The translations under genes and the position numbers were made by a program. Source: JASFRI01 sp050115015 (lineage in GTDB: Bacteria > Acidobacteriota > Polarisedimenticolia > CBDVAL01). Taken from it: a DNA stretch of 15,457 bases. The notes beneath the pieces are model-generated. The model searched no databases and was not told where the DNA came from. It saw only the letters and a program-made list of their open reading frames with translations. Shown piece after piece: positions 1 through 6,919 of this stretch. Location of the stretch: the NCBI GenBank assembly GCA_050115015.1, contig JASFRI010000053.1:1-15457 (forward strand). The letters run 5' to 3'. The first letter of the stretch is position 1. Each line of letters begins with the position of its first letter.

Positions 1-28
1 CTCGGCGTGGCGGGATTCTCCACCCTCT

Positions 29-43
29 CCGGCTGGAGGCCGG
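29..43 (-). terminator. possible weak hairpin terminator after the decarboxylase gene
   Basis: A perfect 5 bp GC stem (CCGGC / GCCGG) with a 5-base loop lies about 30 bases past the decarboxylase stop codon on the minus strand. No T-tract follows, so it may be only a chance GC hairpin. Confidence 0.2.
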
Positions 44-74
44 CCCCATCCCGAGACCGCTGTCGCCGGCTGGC

Positions 75-1472
75 TCAGGCCAGCTCGTCGATGAGCGACC
101 AGAGGGCGTCGACATGGGCCGCGCCCGTGGTCGTCTGTCCGATCGACACCCGGATGGCGGCCCGATCGCCCAGGGTGGTGGCGGTCACGGCGACCTTGCC
201 GGAGGCGTTGAGGGCGGTGGCCAGACGTCTCGTCGCCTCGTCGCCATCGCGGTGCCGGAAGACGACGAGGGCGAACGGGGCGGGCGCCACGAGCTCGAAC
301 CGGGCGTCGGCCTCGAGCCGCGCCGCGAGCCCCCGGGCGAGGCGGACGTGCTCGCGGATATGGTGGCGGATCCCCTCGGCCCCATAGTGGCGCAGCACGA
401 ACCACAGCTTGAGCGCCCGGAAACGACGCCCCAGCGGGACGTGCCAGTCGCGGTAGTCGATCACCTCCCCGGACAGCGTCGCCGGGTTGCGGAGGTAGGG
501 CGGCAGGATGCTCATCGCCTCCAGCAGCGGCCGGCGATCGGCGACGTAGTACAGGTTGCAGTCGAAGTTCGTGAACATCCACTTGTGTGGATTGAACGTG
601 TAGCTGTCGACGAGCTCGAGCCCGTCCTGGTGGTGGCGGAACTCGGGGCAGATCATCGCCGAGCCGGCGTAGGCCGCGTCCACGTGGCACCACATCCCGC
701 CGGCCCGGGCGATCTCGCCGATCGACCGGACCGGGTCGACCGCCGTCGTCGCGGTCGTCCCGACGGTGGCCGCCACGAACGCCGGGACCAGCCCCGCCCG
801 GCGGTCCCCGGCGATCGCCGCCTCCAGTGCATCCGGCCGCATGGCGTAGGCGGCATCGCTGGCCACGGTCCGCAGGTGGGAGTAGCCCGCGATCCGGGCG
901 CCCTTCTCCAGGGAGGAGTGCGTCTGGTCCGAGCCGTACACGACCAGCCGATCCATGGGCGCCTTCCCGCGCGCCCGCTCCCGGGCCGTGACCAGGGCGA
1001 CGTGGGTCGCATCCGACGCGCTCATCTGGATCACCCCCCCGCCGGCCGCGGTGGTCCGCCATCCGGGCGGCAGCGCGAGAAGGTCCACCATCCAGTCGAC
1101 GACGACGGACTCCAGCTCGGTGGCCGCCGGGCTCGTGGACCAGAGCATCCCCTGGACGCCGAGCCCGGCCGCGGCCAGCTCCCCCAGGATCGAGGGGCCG
1201 GAGCTGTTGGCGGGAAAGTACGCGAACCAGTTCGGGGACTGCCAGTGGGTGATCCCCGGCAGGATGAGCCGGTCCAGGTCCGCCAGCACCGACGCGAACG
1301 GCTCCGGGCGCTCCGGCGCCGACTGGGGCAGGGCGTCCCGGATCGCTCCCGGCGACACCGTGGAGGTGACCGGGTGCTCGGAAATGTGGGCGAGGTAGTC
1401 GGCGACCCAGTCGACCATCTCGTGGCCGTGGCGGCGGAACGCCTCGGGGGTCATGTGGTAGGAGTCGGTCAT
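75..1472 (-). CDS. Aromatic-L-amino-acid decarboxylase (PLP group II)
   Basis: Cytoplasmic pyridoxal-phosphate enzyme of 465 residues, normal for the group II decarboxylases, expected to turn an aromatic amino acid (Trp, Tyr, Phe or DOPA) into its amine plus CO2. The PLP-binding lysine is K297 in NPHKW. D265 in HVDAAYAGSA should pair with the cofactor pyridine nitrogen. H185 in DQTHSSLEKGA is the stacking histidine. Y326 in PPYLRN matches the flexible-loop tyrosine of true decarboxylases; aldehyde synthases have Phe there. The substrate-side segment HWQSPNWFAYFP is also conserved. I chose the ATG at 1472 because GGGGAGAG lies just upstream. An in-frame ATG at 1514 overlaps a TACAAT -10-like box and adds a tail unlike the family. 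It lies downstream of the transglutaminase-like gene on the same strand, 273 bp away, probably as its own unit. Exact substrate cannot be read from sequence. Confidence 0.93.
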   Translation of the reverse strand: MTDSYHMTPEAFRRHGHEMVDWVADYLAHISEHPVTSTVSPGAIRDALPQSAPERPEPFASVLADLDRLILPGITHWQSPNWFAYFPANSSGPSILGELAAAGLGVQGMLWSTSPAATELESVVVDWMVDLLALPPGWRTTAAGGGVIQMSASDATHVALVTARERARGKAPMDRLVVYGSDQTHSSLEKGARIAGYSHLRTVASDAAYAMRPDALEAAIAGDRRAGLVPAFVAATVGTTATTAVDPVRSIGEIARAGGMWCHVDAAYAGSAMICPEFRHHQDGLELVDSYTFNPHKWMFTNFDCNLYYVADRRPLLEAMSILPPYLRNPATLSGEVIDYRDWHVPLGRRFRALKLWFVLRHYGAEGIRHHIREHVRLARGLAARLEADARFELVAPAPFALVVFRHRDGDEATRRLATALNASGKVAVTATTLGDRAAIRVSIGQTTTGAAHVDALWSLIDELA

Positions 1473-1512
1473 GAGGGCTCTCCCCACCGGCGGGATGGCC
1501 GGGACGGCCTCC

Positions 1513-1518
1513 ATTGTA
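1513..1518 (-). promoter_or_regulatory. possible -10 box for the decarboxylase gene
   Basis: TACAAT on the minus strand, five of six matches to TATAAT in an otherwise very GC-rich gap. A start site about 7 bases downstream would give a leader of about 34 nt containing the GGGGAGAG ribosome site before the ATG at 1472. No good -35 hexamer is visible 16-18 bases upstream, so the call rests on one hexamer. Confidence 0.35.
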
Positions 1519-1708
1519 GCGTCCGACCGACTGCGGGAGCCTGCGAGGAGCGATCCGTTCCCCGGAACCGGCTCGCGTGCCCCAGCAGGTGCGGCTTGCG
1601 GAGATCTCCCTCCGTATCCGCGGGGCGAGGCCCACGCTCCGGCGCGCGGATTCTCTCCTGCCGCGCCTGCCCCCCGATCGTCCGCGCCCCTCCAGCGCGC
1701 CGGGCTCT

Positions 1709-1727
1709 CCGCCGGACCAGCCGGCGG
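1709..1727 (-). terminator. GC hairpin after the transglutaminase-like gene
   Basis: A perfect 7 bp stem CCGCCGG / CCGGCGG closes a 5-base loop, beginning 18 bases past the TAG stop (1746-1748) of the minus-strand transglutaminase-like gene. It is well placed to end that transcript before the decarboxylase promoter candidate, but no T-run follows, so intrinsic termination is unproven. Apart from this and the TACAAT box, I see nothing in the 273 bp between the two genes. Confidence 0.35.
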
Positions 1728-1745
1728 CGGACGACGGGGCTCTTT

Positions 1746-3755
1746 CTACGGCGCGGAGGCCGGCTTGACGACGATCATCGTGTGGTCCGCCGCCACCACC
1801 TTGTCGAACATCTCCTGGATGCGGGGCGCCTCGGCGGTAGCCCAGCGGCCGCGCTTCATCGACAGCGTCCGGGTGCACCGCCCTCCCGCCTCGTCGTCCA
1901 CGCGGCACCGCAGGTTGTACGTCCCCACGGGATAGCGCGCCGTGGCGCCCGGCGGAGCCTCCGCGGCGACCCAATCCTCGGGCGGAACCACCGTCACCAC
2001 CTGCTTCTCTCTCCAGACATAGTCCAGATAGAAGGGGTACGTGCGTGCGGCACCGAGCGGGTTCGAATCGTAGCAGGACAACACGCAGGCCTGGACGGCG
2101 AGAGCGTCCTCCGCCACCGTGACCAGCCCCGAGGCCTCGGCGCTGGCATGGACCGTCAGCGGTTCCTCGGGAAGGTCCAGCCCCTCGACCTCGACCGAGG
2201 TGATGTGCATCCCCGATCGGGCTTCCTCCAGCCAGTCCACGAGCTCGCCCTCGCGGGCGGTGCCGGAAGCGGGGACCAGGGTCTGGCGCAGGTCGATCGC
2301 GTCCTCCCCCTCCAGCGTTACCGTGATCTCCAGCTTGGCCTTCCCGTCTAGCTGTGGCGCAACGGTCACCTCGAACGCCGTGGAGCCCGACTCCGCCTTC
2401 TTGGGAAGCTCACCGAGCTCACCCTCCCCCTCGAGAAGCAGGTACGGCGCCCCGGAGTTACGCCAGGACACGAAGTCGAACGGACCGTGAGAGAGCGTTG
2501 GATCCAGCAGCAGCGGCTCTCCCTCGGGGGTGGGCATCAGCACGACGGCGTGGGAGAACTGGGAGAGGCTGAAGAACTTCGGATTCACGCTCCCGACGTC
2601 GATGCCCGAGACGAGCGCGATGTTCGACTCGATCCCCTGGGTCGAAAGGGCGGCCTGGAGCAGGACCGCCTTCTCCTCGTTGTCGGCATACCGGTCCTCC
2701 AGGATGCGGTTGAGCGGACGACTGGTGCCAAGGACCTGGCGGTACGGGACATAGGCGAAATCCTCCTGCACGTGTCGCAGGATGGCCTCCACACGCGCCT
2801 TCGGATCCTCGATCCCCTCGATCCAGCCCGCCACGACGTCCTCGAGGTCCCCGAGCCACTTCTTCGTGGCCTCCTCGTAGTTCGTCCTCGCCCATCGGGT
2901 CACCGAGGCCCAGTCGGTGAACAGGTCGTCCTGCCGCCCGAGCTGGGACCAGAAGGTCCCCGTCCAGCGTTTCAGTACCATCTCCAGATGCGGGCTGACC
3001 TCTCTGGCCGGCGGCATCAGTAGCTCGTTCCGGTACCCCGGCAGGTTGTTCAGCTCCAGGGAGTACTGCTTCCCCTCTTGGCTGCCCTCCCGCCAGTCGG
3101 AGATCTCCGGCTGGCTGCCGCGACACAGAGCGCAGAGGATCGCGTAGCTCACCCCCGAGGGAACGGCCTGCGTCACCCGGGAGCTGACCGTGTACTCCGG
3201 CCCTTCGAAGAACCAGGGATCGATGAACAGCAGGTAGTCGTCGTGACGGACGTACTTGTAGTCGAGGATATCCCCCGGCTCCACCGCGGGAAAGTGGAAG
3301 ACCCACTGTTTGAAGACCACGCTGCCCACCTGCAAGGCAACCTCTTCGAAGATCTGATCCTCCGGGACGGGGATCTCCGTGCCGTCGGGCTTCAGGGTCC
3401 GCCCCTCGATCTGGCTCACGCGGGAGTACTTCTGCGCCGGGATGCGCACCTCGGCGTACTGCTTGCCCCGCTCGGTCAGCACCTTGACCCGCCGGTGGAT
3501 CTCCATGATGTTCACCCAGTCGTCGGCCCGGGGGAGGATCTTCGCTTGCCGGGACTGGCGGAGCACGATCGCGGCGGCGTCGGGGTCCCCCGGCACCTGG
3601 CTCATCTCTCGCTCCTCCCGGGTCACCTGCGGCCACTTTGCGTCCTTCTTCTGTTTCTTGCCCCACGCGGTGGGAGAGAGCAGGAGCAGGACACAGACGC
3701 CGAGCAGCAGGAACAGGCGAAGGGGACGGGAGAACGTGTCGGATCGCAGCGGCAT
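1746..3755 (-). CDS. Exported DUF3857/transglutaminase-like protein with the catalytic Cys replaced
   Basis: A 669-residue protein with a basic N-terminus and a hydrophobic stretch (about residues 13-28, rich in Leu) ending near AWG-KK, so probably exported. The DUF3857 beta-rich region follows (about 50-230; note RRVKVLTERGKQYAEV and GRTLKPDGTEIPV), then a transglutaminase-like core. There the usual YGDCKDKA reads YADNEEKA, so the nucleophile position is N359. The partner positions H402 (FSHAVVLM) and D418 (LLLDPT) are kept. Spacings of 43 and 16 residues nearly equal the 42 and 15 of the intact divergent neighbour, which supports the alignment. It therefore probably lacks thiol chemistry and may bind peptides or act as a scaffold; this is inference. 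The ATG at 3755 has GGAGG five bases upstream. Much longer readings extend into the antisense of the next gene and are not real. The C-terminal third resembles no domain I can name. Confidence 0.85.
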   Translation of the reverse strand: MPLRSDTFSRPLRLFLLLGVCVLLLLSPTAWGKKQKKDAKWPQVTREEREMSQVPGDPDAAAIVLRQSRQAKILPRADDWVNIMEIHRRVKVLTERGKQYAEVRIPAQKYSRVSQIEGRTLKPDGTEIPVPEDQIFEEVALQVGSVVFKQWVFHFPAVEPGDILDYKYVRHDDYLLFIDPWFFEGPEYTVSSRVTQAVPSGVSYAILCALCRGSQPEISDWREGSQEGKQYSLELNNLPGYRNELLMPPAREVSPHLEMVLKRWTGTFWSQLGRQDDLFTDWASVTRWARTNYEEATKKWLGDLEDVVAGWIEGIEDPKARVEAILRHVQEDFAYVPYRQVLGTSRPLNRILEDRYADNEEKAVLLQAALSTQGIESNIALVSGIDVGSVNPKFFSLSQFSHAVVLMPTPEGEPLLLDPTLSHGPFDFVSWRNSGAPYLLLEGEGELGELPKKAESGSTAFEVTVAPQLDGKAKLEITVTLEGEDAIDLRQTLVPASGTAREGELVDWLEEARSGMHITSVEVEGLDLPEEPLTVHASAEASGLVTVAEDALAVQACVLSCYDSNPLGAARTYPFYLDYVWREKQVVTVVPPEDWVAAEAPPGATARYPVGTYNLRCRVDDEAGGRCTRTLSMKRGRWATAEAPRIQEMFDKVVAADHTMIVVKPASAP

Positions 3756-3800
3756 GTGGACCTCCGGGGCAGGGGGGTGTGGTCGGAACCGTGGTGCTGG

Positions 3801-3808
3801 ATTATACT
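3801..3808. promoter_or_regulatory. overlapping divergent -10 boxes (shared promoter)
   Basis: In the 84 bp between the two transglutaminase-like genes, the minus strand carries a perfect TATAAT (3801-3806). The plus strand carries TATACT (3803-3808), overlapping by four bases. This is the only AT-rich patch in the spacer. The plus copy has a weak -35 match (TGGTCG, 3780-3785) at 17 bp spacing; the minus copy has no recognisable -35. Predicted leaders are about 25 nt (plus) and 39 nt (minus), each with a Shine-Dalgarno site (GGAG at 3831-3834; GGAGG before 3755). Symmetric -10 elements driving transcription both ways are a described bacterial promoter type. Confidence 0.5.
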
Positions 3809-3839
3809 CGATTGGCCCTGTTCGCTGCGTGGAGACGCG

Positions 3840-5738
3840 ATGAAGCGCATCCTGCTGTTCCTCTGCACGGGGCTGCTCGCTGCCGCCCCCGCGACGGACG
3901 CCGCCGGGTCCGTCGCCAGCCGGGACGCCGTCCTTCTCGAGGAGTCCCTCCGGATCCGGGTCCTGTCGCCGACCGAGGCCGAGGTCGAGTACGAGAACCG
4001 GACCCGGCTGCTGACCCAGCGCGGCGTGGAGCGCTACGGCTTCGCGGTCGTCGGCTACAACCCCTGGGTTGCCGTGGCGGACTTTCGGGGTAGCATCGTG
4101 CTCCCGGACGGGAAGCGGACCAAGGTCCGGAAGTCCGACATCTCGGATCAGTCCGATTTCGCCTCTTACGAGCTCTACTCGGACAACCGCAGGAAGGTGA
4201 TGCGGTTCACCGGCGCCGCTCCCGGTGCCACCGTGGAGCACTCCTACCGGACGAGGATCCGGTCTCTGTTCTTCCTGCCGCGCCGTTTCCTGCTGGCGGA
4301 CGAGCTGCCGGGCGCGATCCGGACATTGACCGTCGACTACCCTGCCTCCACCCCCTTCCGGTTCGACGTCCGCGGAACCGCCGAGGAGACCCATCGCACG
4401 GACGGCGATCGGGAAATCCGCAGCTGGACCGCCCGTGACACCGCTGCCGTCGAGTTCGACCCGGGTAGCCCGCCTGCGGCGGATCTGCTCCCGCGGGTAT
4501 CGCTGTTCCCCGAGGAGATCCTGTGGGAGGACCATCGAATCGACAGCACCACCTGGGACGGCATCGCGAGCTGGTACGCCGGACTGGCCCGTGACGGGAT
4601 GCAACCCGACGCCGACGTCAGCCGACTGACCGCCGAGGTGGTCGCCGGAGCCGGATCCGGGGACGAGCGGATCCGCCGCATCTACGAGTTCGTCCAGCGG
4701 CAGGTGCAGTACGTCGCCGTGGAGCTCGGCGTGGGGGGATGGAAGCCCCACCCGAGCGGAGAGGTCCTCCATCACCGGTACGGTGACTGCAAGGACAAGG
4801 CGACGCTGATGATCGCCATGCTCCGGGCGACCGGGCTGGACGGGAATCCGGTCCTCGTCCGCACGCGGGACGCGGGACGAACGGACCCGGAGCAACCGGT
4901 TCCATCGTTCAATCACGCCATCGTGGCCGTGCCCGCGGAGGACGGATTCCTGTTCCTCGACCCGACCGCGACGACGATCCCCTACGGAGACCTTCCCTGG
5001 GGGGATCAGGGGGTGAACGCTCTCGTCGTGCTTCCGGACGGAACGGCGCAGATCGTCCCGACGCCGCTCACCCCGCCGGAGCACAACCGGTTGCACCACA
5101 GGGTCGAGGCGGCCCTGGACGTCTCGGGCCGGCTCTCCGGCATCTACGTCCTCGAGGCAACGGGGCAACGGCGGGCGGAGATCTCGGGCGCCCTGGGGGT
5201 CCGGGATGAGCGGGACCGGGCGGCCTACCTCTCCGGCCTGCTGGGAGAGCTGTGCCCGGGGGCACTGCTGCGCTCCCACGAGATCGAACCCGCGCCGGGG
5301 CCAGAGGAGCCGCTGCGGATCCGCATGGAGTTCGAGGTGCCGCGGTATGCCGCCAGGGCCGGGTCGGCACTGCTGGTCGGCCTGCATCCCACCCGCTCGA
5401 ACGACCTGATCCGGCTGGGCGGCCAGGAGCAGCGGGATCAGCCGGTCTTCTTCCCCTACCTGTTCCGCGATACCGCATCGGTGCGTCTACGGCTGCCTCC
5501 CGGTCGCAGCCCCCGGAAGCTCCCGGAAAGCGCGTACCTGAACGCACCCGGCTTCGAGGCGACCGCGACCTACCGGGAGCGGGACGACCCCGACGGGACG
5601 GTCCTGGAGATCGAGAGGTCCGTCAGCGTCTCCCGCCGCGCGGTCCCGGTCAAGGAGTTCGCCGCGTGGCGGGACGCCATCGCCGGGCTCGCCCGGGAGG
5701 ACGTGCGGGCCGTCACCCTCGAGCGCAGCGAGGGCTGA
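3840..5738 (+). CDS. Exported DUF3857/transglutaminase-like protein, catalytic triad intact
   Basis: A 632-residue protein starting MKRILLFLCTGLL, a signal peptide with likely cleavage near residue 22, so it acts in the periplasm or at the cell surface. DUF3857 occupies about residues 30-200 (for example GSIVLPDGKRTKV and ATVEHSYRTRI). The transglutaminase core follows at about 270-385 with C317 in YGDCKDKATLM, H359 in FNHAIVAV and D374 in FLDPT, the papain-like triad of this superfamily. The C-terminal 240 residues are a beta-rich extension as in other DUF3857 proteins. Family members are variously thought to cleave or crosslink peptides; substrate and direction are unknown. The ATG at 3840 has GGAG five bases before the start. 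A much longer in-frame reading upstream is antisense to the neighbour and lacks a signal peptide at its start. It is divergently paired with the Cys-less relative at 1746-3755, suggesting coordinated expression. Confidence 0.88.
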   Translation: MKRILLFLCTGLLAAAPATDAAGSVASRDAVLLEESLRIRVLSPTEAEVEYENRTRLLTQRGVERYGFAVVGYNPWVAVADFRGSIVLPDGKRTKVRKSDISDQSDFASYELYSDNRRKVMRFTGAAPGATVEHSYRTRIRSLFFLPRRFLLADELPGAIRTLTVDYPASTPFRFDVRGTAEETHRTDGDREIRSWTARDTAAVEFDPGSPPAADLLPRVSLFPEEILWEDHRIDSTTWDGIASWYAGLARDGMQPDADVSRLTAEVVAGAGSGDERIRRIYEFVQRQVQYVAVELGVGGWKPHPSGEVLHHRYGDCKDKATLMIAMLRATGLDGNPVLVRTRDAGRTDPEQPVPSFNHAIVAVPAEDGFLFLDPTATTIPYGDLPWGDQGVNALVVLPDGTAQIVPTPLTPPEHNRLHHRVEAALDVSGRLSGIYVLEATGQRRAEISGALGVRDERDRAAYLSGLLGELCPGALLRSHEIEPAPGPEEPLRIRMEFEVPRYAARAGSALLVGLHPTRSNDLIRLGGQEQRDQPVFFPYLFRDTASVRLRLPPGRSPRKLPESAYLNAPGFEATATYRERDDPDGTVLEIERSVSVSRRAVPVKEFAAWRDAIAGLAREDVRAVTLERSEG

Positions 5739-6090
5739 CGAGACGCTCTCCGGGAAGGACAACTCCCGGCGCTGCCGCCGCGTCCGTGGAAGTCCTCAGC
5801 CGGATCCCGTCCTCGATGGCCCTCTCCCCGCCCCACGTTTACCCGCGCAGGGAGATCACCGGGATCCACCGGTCGCGGCCCAGTCCCTGTCGATGGTCAC
5901 CGCCCGGGGCAACATCGGTGTGAAGGCGCCTCTCGCGGCGGCGGGAAACCCCGCGGTAGAGCCAACGGCTTCTCTCCGGACATCGTCGGAGACCGTGCCC
6001 CTCGATGGCCCCCGGGCGTTGACCAGATAGAGGAAGTGAGGGGAAGGCGCGAGCCTCGCGGCACGAGGCGGAAGCCGAAGGGAGGTAGAC
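5739..6090. other. 352 bp intergenic region with several short hairpins
   Basis: No convincing gene lies here. Perfect short stems are present at 5750-5769 (see terminator entry), 5941-5954 (GCGGG / CCCGC, 4-base loop) and 5973-5992 (TCTCCG / CGGAGA, 8-base loop). An ATG-started reading of 45 codons at 5893-6030 (plus) has no ribosome site and resembles nothing I know. TTGACC at 6019-6024 looks like a -35 box but no -10 sits 16-18 bases after it. The last 20 bases carry GGGAGG, the ribosome site of the cytochrome gene. I do not recognise a riboswitch. Confidence 0.5.
5750..5769 (+). terminator. possible hairpin terminator
   Basis: A 6 bp stem CCGGGA / TCCCGG with an 8-base loop starts 12 bases after the stop codon of the plus-strand transglutaminase-like gene. 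Placement suits a terminator, but there is no T-tract. Confidence 0.3.
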
Positions 6091-6915
6091 ATGAGACCGG
6101 ATCGGATCTTCCAGAGCGGCATCGCGGCATGCTGCGCCGTCTTCCTGGCCGCCGGGGTCTCCGCCGGCGACGATTCCCGCAATCGCCTCGGCGAGAGCGT
6201 CTACCAGCGGCATTGCCTGTCCTGCCACGGCCCCGAGGGGAGAGGCGACGGGCCCCGGAGCGCGTCCTTCAACCCCGGCGTCCCGGACCTATCGCTCATC
6301 GAGCGTAGCCACGGGGACTTCTCCCTGACGCGGACGGAGCTGATCATCTCCGGGGCGAACCAGGGCAGGGCCACGGCTCGGGAGATGCGGGCTTTCGGCC
6401 GGCTCTTTCGACGGCTCTACGGCGGCCCGAGCGGGGAGGAGATGCACCTTCATGCGGTGACACTCTACGTTGCATCCCTGCAGCAGCGTCCGGAGGTGGT
6501 CGTTCATGGTGACCGTTGCTCCTGGAGCGACCGGCCCATTCGCGATCCCGCGAACGCCGCGATCCTCGTCCTGCAGGACGGACAGACTCGCAAGTTCCGG
6601 AGCGTCCGCTGTCTGGTGCTCTACATGGAGGCGCGCGGGGAAGAGGGCCTGGCGGTGCTGGTCACGGACCGCGCAACCGGCAGGACATTGCCGGCTGGCG
6701 AGGCACGGTTCGTCCCCGCGAGGCTCACCGAGAGCACGGACTCGCCGCTGGACTTCGTGGCCTTCGGCTCGCGTCGGAAGGCCCGCCGGTTCGCCAGGCA
6801 GGAAGGCTGTCGGGTGACGGACTGGGCCGGTGTCCTGGAGTCGGTCCTGGAAAGCGAGGCCGCCGGGCACTCCCTCTCCGCGACGGCGGGCGACCGGGGT
6901 CATGGATCGAGATGA
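6091..6915 (+). CDS. Exported monohaem cytochrome c fused to a NosL-like domain
   Basis: A 274-residue protein. Residues 1-25 are a signal peptide (cleavage near VSA-GD), so haem would be attached in the periplasm. The haem site is CLSCH (42-46) in the sequence YQRHCLSCHGPEGRGDG, typical of class I cytochrome c. M99 in REMRAFG matches the distal-ligand position, and the cytochrome domain closes near LYVASL (125-130). From about residue 138 the rest resembles NosL, the copper-binding accessory protein of nitrous oxide reductase loci: HGDRC (C143), RKFRSVRC (C174), AVLVTDRATGRTL, then FVAFGSRRKARRFARQEG. The C-x-M copper motif reads C143-S-W, so metal binding may differ. No nos genes are nearby. 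GGAGG lies six bases before the ATG at 6091. Its stop is 4 bp from the stop of the converging transporter gene. Role is probably electron transfer or copper/redox handling; the cytochrome call is firmer than the NosL call. Confidence 0.8.
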   Translation: MRPDRIFQSGIAACCAVFLAAGVSAGDDSRNRLGESVYQRHCLSCHGPEGRGDGPRSASFNPGVPDLSLIERSHGDFSLTRTELIISGANQGRATAREMRAFGRLFRRLYGGPSGEEMHLHAVTLYVASLQQRPEVVVHGDRCSWSDRPIRDPANAAILVLQDGQTRKFRSVRCLVLYMEARGEEGLAVLVTDRATGRTLPAGEARFVPARLTESTDSPLDFVAFGSRRKARRFARQEGCRVTDWAGVLESVLESEAAGHSLSATAGDRGHGSR

Positions 6916-6919
6916 CGGC

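Noticed and set aside
114..2351. Long plus-strand open frame (745 codons) opposite the decarboxylase and transglutaminase-like genes
   Set aside because: It runs antisense to two well-supported genes, has Arg/Gly/Pro-rich composition and matches nothing; GC-rich DNA leaves antisense frames open.
3078..3839. Upstream extension of the plus-strand transglutaminase-like gene
   Set aside because: It is antisense to the neighbouring gene. The signal peptide at 3840 and the GGAG before it fix the start.
3756..5387. Upstream extension of the minus-strand transglutaminase-like gene to 1213 codons
   Set aside because: The extension is antisense to the intact divergent gene. A ribosome site and signal peptide place the real start at 3755.
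5839..5935. Minus-strand frames ending in WIPVISLRG and VTIDRDWAA that look like pieces of one broken protein
   Set aside because: Joining them needs an assumed frameshift and I cannot name a parent family, so a gene remnant is not supported.
5893..6030. 45-codon plus-strand ORF in the large intergenic gap
   Set aside because: It has no ribosome site and no recognisable similarity. Codon composition is only mildly coding-like.
6019..6047. TTGACC as a -35 box for the cytochrome-NosL gene
   Set aside because: No -10-like hexamer occurs at 16-18 bp spacing; the expected position reads GGAAGG.
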